This document shows, piece by piece, positions 57,616 to 64,000 of a stretch of DNA of 64,000 nucleotides. The notes under the pieces were generated by a model that had not been told where the DNA came from, made no database searches, and worked only from the letters and a program-made list of their open reading frames with translations. Source of the DNA: Salegentibacter tibetensis. GTDB lineage: Bacteria; Bacteroidota; Bacteroidia; Flavobacteriales; Flavobacteriaceae. Both the position numbers and the translations under genes were made by a program. The DNA lies in the NCBI RefSeq assembly GCF_020164485.1, contig NZ_JAIQZA010000023.1, positions 1-64,000 of the forward strand, in the 5' to 3' direction. Within the stretch, counting starts at the first letter, position 1. Each line of letters starts with the position of its first letter.

Positions 57616-59013
57616 ATGAAAAATTTATCAAAATTACTTCTCGTTTCCATTCTTGGAGGCGCGCTGACTTTAGGAAGCTATAAAATGTTTTTTGAAGAAG
57701 AAACCCCAGCGGGATTACCTCCGGTTTCCAATACCGCAACTAAAGTAATTCCTGCGAATTATTCGGGAAATGTTTATGGCACTAATGCCGATTTTACCGA
57801 AGCTGCAGAAAGAACGGTAAACGGAGTGGTACACGTAAAAAACGTTGCGATTTTTAAAGGTCCGCGAACCATGAAAGATCTTATTAGTGGAAATTATAGT
57901 AGCGGAAAAGCACTTCAGGGTGCCGGTTCGGGGGTTATTATTTCACCCGACGGTTATATTGTAACCAATAATCACGTGATTAGAGATGCGAACGAAATTG
58001 AAATTACCTTAAACAATAACAAAACTTACACTGCAGAAATTGTGGGGGCCGATGAAAATTCAGATATCGCTTTATTAAAAATTGATGCAGAAGATCTGGA
58101 TTACATCCCATTTGGCGATTCTAATAATGTAAGGCTTGGAGAGTGGGTTTTGGCAGTAGGAAATCCTTTTAACCTGAAATCTACCGTAACCGCTGGAATT
58201 ATTAGTGCTACCGCAAGAGATTTAAATACACGTGATGCCACTTCACAATCTTTTATACAAACTGATGCCGCAATTAATCCAGGAAACAGTGGTGGGGCTT
58301 TAGTGAATATCAATGGAGAGCTGGTAGGAATTAATACCGCAATTACTTCCCAAACCGGAAGTTATATAGGTTACGCATTCGCCGTACCATCTAACAACAC
58401 CCGCAAGATCGTAGAAGATATTATGGAGTACGGAGATGTTCAAAAAGGAATTTTAGGAATTAGAGGAGCCAGTGTTAATGCCCGGGCTGTAAAAGAATGG
58501 GGACTTAAAACTTCTCAGGGTGTTTTGGTGGCAGAGGTAACTGATGGCAGTGGCGCCGAAAAGGCCGGTTTAAAAGAAGGCGATATTATTAGAAAATTAG
58601 ACAATATAGATATTAATAAGTTTTCTGATTTAACCGGCTATATCAATTCCAAACGACCAAACGATAAAATTATGGTTAGCTTTCTTAGAGACGGCAGGGA
58701 AAGAGAGGTGAATGTAACCCTAACTAAATTTGAAACCTATACCATAGAACCGATAAAAATTGAAGTTTCTAATGCCAGCCAGGAAGAATTACAGGCTTTA
58801 AACCTTGAAAATGGTGTAAGAATTCACCGTACCCTTTCGCCTAGATTACCTGCTGAAGAATTGGTAGGAACCATTATTACAGCAATAGATAACAAAAATG
58901 TATCGAGCGTAAGCGACGTTGAACGAATTTTCAGAAAAAAGAATTTTTCAGAAGACATAGTGATTACCATTGTGGATAAAAATGGCCAAAAACAACGTAT
59001 GGTTTGGAGATAA
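57616..59013 (+). CDS. HtrA/DegP-type serine protease with two PDZ domains
   Basis: A 465-residue periplasmic protease. Signal or anchor segment (5-20). Catalytic triad: His120 (TNNHVI), Asp150 (ENSDIALL), Ser225 (NPGNSGGAL). The first PDZ is at about 275-365 (GILGIRGASV, GDIIRKLDNIDI); the second, shorter one is at 385-465. It degrades or refolds damaged envelope proteins. Followed by a terminator. Confidence 0.94.
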   Translation: MKNLSKLLLVSILGGALTLGSYKMFFEEETPAGLPPVSNTATKVIPANYSGNVYGTNADFTEAAERTVNGVVHVKNVAIFKGPRTMKDLISGNYSSGKALQGAGSGVIISPDGYIVTNNHVIRDANEIEITLNNNKTYTAEIVGADENSDIALLKIDAEDLDYIPFGDSNNVRLGEWVLAVGNPFNLKSTVTAGIISATARDLNTRDATSQSFIQTDAAINPGNSGGALVNINGELVGINTAITSQTGSYIGYAFAVPSNNTRKIVEDIMEYGDVQKGILGIRGASVNARAVKEWGLKTSQGVLVAEVTDGSGAEKAGLKEGDIIRKLDNIDINKFSDLTGYINSKRPNDKIMVSFLRDGREREVNVTLTKFETYTIEPIKIEVSNASQEELQALNLENGVRIHRTLSPRLPAEELVGTIITAIDNKNVSSVSDVERIFRKKNFSEDIVITIVDKNGQKQRMVWR

Positions 59014-59033
59014 AAATCAGCGAGGTCCTTATC

Positions 59034-59063
59034 AAAACTCCCTAAATTTCAGGGAGTTTTTTT
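59034..59063 (+). terminator. Intrinsic terminator
   Basis: AAAACTCCCT/AGGGAGTTTT stem with a 7-nt loop and a T tail, just after the HtrA-type gene. Confidence 0.88.
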
Positions 59064-59135
59064 ATGCAAAAAATTCTTCACGAAAACGTTTGAAATCTAT
59101 ACTTTTGCGCCATTATTAATACACACAAACCACAC

Positions 59136-60584
59136 ATGAGCTTTAACAAAGTTTACGAAAAGGAACTCGCTTTTCAGGCAAATCGGCGCAAAGCCACCGT
59201 AGAATTTATTAATATAATAAGTGACCTCTGGTACGATAAGTCTATTGAGCTGGTCTTATTCAGAAATCAGTTGCTTAACCGAAATGTCAGCGACATTCTC
59301 AATCTTCATGAATATGCGGGAGAATTCGTAGGAAAACCTATTTCAATATTCGATTCGGCAGAAATCGCAAAGGCTATCCAGGATATTGATTTACCACCGG
59401 CAAAACTTGATATTGGAAAATTAACCTATGAATATCACCTGCAAGACAAGGGACATTTAAATGCTATGGCTTTTGTTTCAGATAAACTGAAAGATGCCAA
59501 AAAATATGATAAAGTCGTTCCTAAAGATGTTGTGCTTTACGGCTTTGGACGTATTGGTCGTCTGGTTGCCAGAGAACTTATGGCCAGAACCGGTAAGGGA
59601 AGTCAGTTGCGCCTACGTGCCATAGTAACCCGCGGCACGGTAGACAAAAATGTTCTGGAAAAACGCGCTTCTTTGCTTAAAAACGATTCAGTTCACGGGG
59701 ATTTTTCCGGAACAGTTGGCATAGACGAGGCAAACAGTGCCCTTATTATAAACGGTACCACCGTGAAGGTGATTTCCGCAGATAAACCCGAAGATATAGA
59801 TTATACAAAATTCGGAATTAATAAAGCCTTAATTATAGATAACACTGGCGCTTTTAGGGATAAAGAAGCTTTAAGCAGACACCTAAAAGCAAAAGGAGCA
59901 GCGAAGGTTTTACTTTCAGCTCCCGGAAAAGGTATACCAAATATTGTACATGGAGTAAACCATAAAGAATATAACCCCGATAAAATTTCGATATTCTCAG
60001 CCGCTTCCTGTACTACAAACGCAATTACTCCCGTTCTAAAAGCGGTTCAGGATACTTTGGGCGTGGTACACGGTCATTTAGAGACCATTCACGCATATAC
60101 TAACGACCAGAATCTGGTAGACAATTTGCATAGCAAATACCGCCGTGGTCGTGCTGCTGCACTTAATATGGTAATTACAGAAACCGGTGCCGGAAAAGCT
60201 GTAGCCAAAGCTCTACCTGTTTTCGAAGGAAAACTTACTTCTAACGCAATTAGGGTTCCTGTTCCTAATGGTTCGCTGGCGATACTAAATCTTGAAATTG
60301 AAGGACAAACCAGCGTTGAAGGTGTAAATAATATTTTAAAGAAATACGCACTGGAAGGAAACCTCGTAGAACAAATTAAATATTCACTGGATAATGAGTT
60401 GGTTTCATCAGATATCGTTGGTACAAATGCCCCGGCGATCTATGATAGCAAAGCAACCATAGTTTCGGCAGATGGTAAGAATGTAATCCTTTATATTTGG
60501 TATGACAACGAATACGGCTACAGCCATCAATTAGTTAGGCTGGCAAAATATATCGCTAAGGTACGAAGGTTTACTTATTATTAA
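59136..60584 (+). CDS. gap: Glyceraldehyde-3-phosphate dehydrogenase, long form
   Basis: A 482-residue GAPDH carrying ~130 N-terminal residues ahead of the ordinary enzyme, longer than the classical ~335-residue form. Rossmann GFGRIGR at 136-142, catalytic Cys292 in SAASCTTNAITP, then VHGHLETIHAYTNDQN, and RVPVPNGSLA. The long form is common in Bacteroidota; the N-terminal region has no known role here. A TACTTTTG -7-like element (59100-59107) lies 28 bp upstream. Confidence 0.93.
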   Translation: MSFNKVYEKELAFQANRRKATVEFINIISDLWYDKSIELVLFRNQLLNRNVSDILNLHEYAGEFVGKPISIFDSAEIAKAIQDIDLPPAKLDIGKLTYEYHLQDKGHLNAMAFVSDKLKDAKKYDKVVPKDVVLYGFGRIGRLVARELMARTGKGSQLRLRAIVTRGTVDKNVLEKRASLLKNDSVHGDFSGTVGIDEANSALIINGTTVKVISADKPEDIDYTKFGINKALIIDNTGAFRDKEALSRHLKAKGAAKVLLSAPGKGIPNIVHGVNHKEYNPDKISIFSAASCTTNAITPVLKAVQDTLGVVHGHLETIHAYTNDQNLVDNLHSKYRRGRAAALNMVITETGAGKAVAKALPVFEGKLTSNAIRVPVPNGSLAILNLEIEGQTSVEGVNNILKKYALEGNLVEQIKYSLDNELVSSDIVGTNAPAIYDSKATIVSADGKNVILYIWYDNEYGYSHQLVRLAKYIAKVRRFTYY

Positions 60585-60603
60585 AATTTTCCACAAAGCG
60601 AAT

Positions 60604-60623
60604 AAATCACGATTATCGAGTAA
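60604..60623 (+). repeat. 20-bp repeat with CGATTATCGAG core, copy 3
   Basis: AAATCACGATTATCGAGTAA between the gap stop and its terminator. Identical to copies at 35274 and 41780 except for one base. Confidence 0.7.
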
Positions 60624-60631
60624 AAGTACCG

Positions 60632-60661
60632 AAAAACCCACCTAAATTTGGTGGGTTTTTT
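60632..60661 (+). terminator. Intrinsic terminator after gap
   Basis: AAAAACCCACC/GGTGGGTTTTT stem with a 7-nt loop and T-run. Confidence 0.88.
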
Positions 60662-60802
60662 ACTGAGAATACTTTACATTTGCGCGCTCAAATTATTAAT
60701 TTAAAGGAATTTAGAAAAAAAGTTCAAATTAGTGAATGCTATTACAATAAGTGAAAAAACAAGGCGTTCAAGCATATAAATTCTCAACCAGAAAAACCCC
60801 AA

Positions 60803-61387
60803 ATGATGCGTAACATTATTTTTTTAAGTTTACTTTTAATATTTTCAACCAGTGTTTTAACCGCTCAGGATTCATTGGCTACCTCCAATTTTATTGAAGA
60901 TGAATTTGACAATCTTATTGAATCTTCAAACAACTACCAGGGCTACAAAGTAGTCGATTATGATGCTTTAATTGAATTACGGGATAATACCAAACGCCAC
61001 GTTCAGGATTTAAAGAACGAGCTTCAGGAAGAGCAAAGTACTATTTCCAGCCAAAATGAAGAAATCGAAAATCTTGAAAATCAATTAGCCGAAACTCAGG
61101 CCGATCTTCAACGTGTGAACGAAGAAAAAGATGCCATAATGTTTCTTGGTATGCCTTTTAGCAAAGGAAGCTATATGGCTTTAATGTGGGGAATTGTTGG
61201 TGTTTTAATCCTGGCGCTACTTTTCTTTATCTATAAGTTTAAAAACTCCAATGCGACTACTAAAGAAGCAAGACATAATTTAAACGAAACCGAAAAGGAA
61301 TTTGACGCTTATCGTACTAAAGCCCTGGAAAAGGAACAGCGTTTAGGCCGAATGCTTCAGGATGAGAAGAACAAAGCCAAGGATTAA
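60803..61387 (+). CDS. Signal-bearing coiled-coil membrane protein
   Basis: A 194-residue protein with an N-terminal signal segment (…LTAQD), a heptad-rich coiled coil at about 60-110 (LKNELQEEQSTISSQNEEIENLENQLAE split), one membrane helix at about 125-148 (YMALMWGIVGVLILALLFFIYKF), then a charged tail. No enzyme motif. Databases sometimes label it after the neighbouring trmD, which the sequence does not support. Probably upstream in the trmD-rplS operon region. A TACATTTG -7-like element lies at 60675-60682. Confidence 0.7.
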   Translation: MMRNIIFLSLLLIFSTSVLTAQDSLATSNFIEDEFDNLIESSNNYQGYKVVDYDALIELRDNTKRHVQDLKNELQEEQSTISSQNEEIENLENQLAETQADLQRVNEEKDAIMFLGMPFSKGSYMALMWGIVGVLILALLFFIYKFKNSNATTKEARHNLNETEKEFDAYRTKALEKEQRLGRMLQDEKNKAKD

Positions 61388-61438
61388 ATTTTCTTTACCT
61401 AAAATTTAAATTAGCATCTTTGCATTTTTATAAGAAAT

Positions 61439-62125
61439 ATGCGCATAGATATTATTACCGTAGTTCCAGATTTGCTAAAAAGTCCCTTTGAAGCTTCTAT
61501 TCTGAAAAGAGCTATTGAGAACGGGTACGTTGAAATTCATCTTCATAATTTAAGGGATTATGTGACTGACAACTACAAACAAATTGATGACTATCAGTTT
61601 GGAGGTGGCGCCGGGATGGTGATGATGGTAGAACCTATAGATAAATGCATATCAGATCTTAAAAATCAGCGGGATTATGATGAAATTATCTATATGAGTC
61701 CCGATGGCGATAGTTTTAATCAAAAAACCGCTAATTCCCTTTCACTTAAGGAAAACCTTATAATTCTTTGCGGTCATTATAAAGGAGTAGACCAACGGGT
61801 ACGAGATCATTTTATCACCAAAGAAATTTCTATTGGCGATTATGTTTTATCTGGCGGGGAACTTGGTGCAGCCGTGGTTTGTGATGCGATCATTAGACTA
61901 ATTCCCGGAGTTTTAGGCAATGAGACCTCTGCCCTAACCGATTCCTTTCAGGACAATTTACTCGCTCCACCGGTTTACACAAGACCTGCGGAATATAAAG
62001 GATGGAAAGTTCCGGAGATTTTAATTTCGGGAAATTTTCCGAAGATAGAAGCCTGGCGGGAAGAAAAAGCTTATGAACGCACTAAACGCTTAAGGCCTGA
62101 TCTTTTGGATGAAACAGAAAAATAA
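61439..62125 (+). CDS. trmD: tRNA (guanine-N1)-methyltransferase TrmD
   Basis: A 228-residue SPOUT methyltransferase that makes m1G37 in t[51 protein letters not shown] and [15 protein letters not shown] are the trefoil-knot SAM-binding motifs. Upstream of rplS, as in most bacteria. Confidence 0.97.
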   Translation: MRIDIITVVPDLLKSPFEASILKRAIENGYVEIHLHNLRDYVTDNYKQIDDYQFGGGAGMVMMVEPIDKCISDLKNQRDYDEIIYMSPDGDSFNQKTANSLSLKENLIILCGHYKGVDQRVRDHFITKEISIGDYVLSGGELGAAVVCDAIIRLIPGVLGNETSALTDSFQDNLLAPPVYTRPAEYKGWKVPEILISGNFPKIEAWREEKAYERTKRLRPDLLDETEK

Positions 62126-62139
62126 TTGCAATTTCTCAA

Positions 62140-62169
62140 TTGCGATATAAATTAAAATTAATACTTTTG
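62140..62169 (+). promoter_or_regulatory. Bacteroidota-type promoter upstream of rplS
   Basis: TTG (62140-62142), 19-bp spacer, TACTTTTG (62162-62169) matching TAnnTTTG. The start codon of rplS follows at 62240. Confidence 0.65.
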
Positions 62170-62239
62170 CACTCGTTCTAAAATAACCTCTGGCGAAGTC
62201 CGTGCATGTTGTTTTGGATTTTACATTAAATAAGAAATT

Positions 62240-62590
62240 ATGGAATCGTTAATTAAGTACGTACAAGACGAATTCGTTGAAAGAAAAGATTTACCTCAAT
62301 TTTCTGCAGGTGATACTATTACTGTGTATTACGAAATTAAAGAGGGTCAAAAAACCCGTACCCAGTTTTTTAAAGGGGTAGTAATTCAGAAAAGAGGAAG
62401 CGGTGCTTCACAAACTTTTACCATTAGAAAAATGAGTGGTACTGTTGGAGTAGAAAGAATTTTTCCTTTAAACCTTCCTGCAATTCAAAAAATTGAATTG
62501 AACAAACGAGGAAAAGTAAGAAGAGCTCGTATTTATTACTTTAGAGAACTTACCGGGAAAAAAGCTCGTATTAAGGAAGCTAAAAGATAG
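62240..62590 (+). CDS. rplS: 50S ribosomal protein L19
   Basis: A 116-residue L19. Recognised by the DTITVYYEIKEGQKTRTQFFKGVVI core and GVERIFPLNLPAIQKIEL, with a basic C-terminus (KARIKEAKR). It sits on the 30S-50S interface. It has its own promoter and terminator. Confidence 0.97.
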   Translation: MESLIKYVQDEFVERKDLPQFSAGDTITVYYEIKEGQKTRTQFFKGVVIQKRGSGASQTFTIRKMSGTVGVERIFPLNLPAIQKIELNKRGKVRRARIYYFRELTGKKARIKEAKR

Positions 62591-62611
62591 AATACATCTT
62601 ATTAAATTAAT

Positions 62612-62639
62612 AAAAAGCCCCGTAATTCGGGGCTTTTTT
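62612..62639 (+). terminator. Intrinsic terminator after rplS
   Basis: AAAAAGCCCCG/CGGGGCTTTTT stem with a 5-nt loop and T-run; near-perfect bidirectional form. Confidence 0.9.
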
Positions 62640-62912
62640 ATTAGTATATACCTCCATACACAAAGCCCTTAAGTTCCTGTATAACAAAAAGTTAAAAATT
62701 TTATTTTACCGTTGTTTTATTGTATATTTAATATGGAATTTAGTTGAAGGGAATGACAAAAGGATTTCTTATTAAACCAAAATTCCGTGTAAAGCCTAAA
62801 AATCTTTACATACGGTTTTTATCTTCTATATAACGCTCATATTTTGCCAGGTCAAAAGAAGTTTGAAGGATAGAAACCCATTAGATTCAAGAATACAACT
62901 TTATTAAGTTTT

Positions 62913-63042
62913 TATTTTTGAATCATTGAAATAATACACACTGGGATTTTTCCCTTAAAGAATTTCGAAAATTCAGTGAGTACGTATTATTTCAGTAGAA
63001 GCCATTTCATTTTAGTTACTAAGATGAAGTGGCTTTTTTTTT
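62913..63042 (+). ncRNA. Candidate small RNA with own terminator
   Basis: TATTTTTG (62913-62920) fits the -7 element but no clear upstream TTG is seen. It is followed by a paired region GAAATAATAC (62928-62937) / GTATTATTTC (62984-62993), then a terminator AGCCATTTCAT/ATGAAGTGGCT with a run of nine T (63000-63042). No ORF. Together these fit a ~115-nt transcript. Confidence 0.4.
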
Positions 63043-63126
63043 ATTCTTTTTTAATAATAATTAACAGGCTTTAATGGCTCTTCAGCTATGATAGAAGCCT
63101 GAAAAATATTATATTGCGCAAAGCTC

Positions 63127-63152
63127 GAACGCCCAGTAAAAATTGGGCGTTC
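63127..63152. promoter_or_regulatory. Hairpin upstream of isocitrate dehydrogenase
   Basis: GAACGCCCA (63127-63135) and TGGGCGTTC (63144-63152) form a perfect 9-bp stem, 46 bp before the ATG. It could be an operator, a leader element or the end of an upstream transcript. Confidence 0.5.
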
Positions 63153-63174
63153 ACTGAGTTTAGACTATTTATAA

Positions 63175-64000
<826 letters not shown>

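Overview
The window is chromosomal DNA from an AT-rich member of the Bacteroidota, most likely a marine Flavobacteriaceae (Gramella/Salegentibacter/Zunongwangia-like). The genus-level guess is inference. Direct support is a protein with a type IX secretion C-terminal sorting domain, many SCxx/GCxx lipoproteins, fasciclin and DUF4835-type proteins, a Bacteroidota-type omega subunit, TAnnTTTG promoter elements, and a dnaA / LMW-phosphatase / methyltransferase / mltG / dapF neighbourhood typical of the family.

Positions 1-9983 are an accessory island of low gene density, bounded on the right by a tRNA-Ser(TGA) gene. The tRNA-proximal part (about 5.0-9.8 kb) looks like a small mobilizable element: an IntDOT-like tyrosine integrase facing away from the tRNA, a helix-turn-helix protein, a two-winged-helix protein and a BfmA/BtgA-type mobilization protein without a relaxase. 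The left part (1-3.4 kb) is the most unusual stretch. Three minus-strand genes for secreted or lipoprotein products each sit between ~120-bp imperfect palindromes beginning CAACGT..TATAAAAAC and ending GTTTTTATAT..GTTG, in the gene-then-attC layout of an integron cassette array. Shorter palindromes lie upstream. A stand-alone XerC/D-like recombinase (3403-4527) without the integron-integrase insertion lies beside the array and reads in the same direction.

Positions 10-26 kb are a collection of secreted and envelope genes: SGNH hydrolase, M28 peptidase lipoprotein, four-domain fasciclin lipoprotein, 2'-5' RNA ligase-like protein, a TlpA-like protein with CxxS instead of CxxC, a membrane-anchored PI3K/HipA/Fam20-like kinase-fold protein, an L,D-transpeptidase lipoprotein and a 1326-residue T9SS-secreted repeat protein. 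A 34-codon membrane ORF is tucked between them.

Positions 26.6-51 kb are mostly conserved core genes: an RprXY-like two-component system, coaE / YbbR / glycosyltransferase, fabI, the recN-DUF4835-coaBC-omega-bamD run, dapA, a two-gene 5'-nucleotidase, ligA, LOG, prmC, ribD and YigZ. Between the glycosyltransferase and fabI is a decayed MntA-HepT toxin-antitoxin pair.

Positions 51-64 kb hold dnaA and its envelope/lysine-pathway neighbours (mltG, dapF), an HtrA-type protease, a long-form GAPDH, trmD-rplS, and the first 267 codons of a monomeric NADP-isocitrate dehydrogenase. A possible small RNA lies just upstream of the last gene. Several families of short interspersed palindromes (REP-like) fill the intergenic regions throughout.
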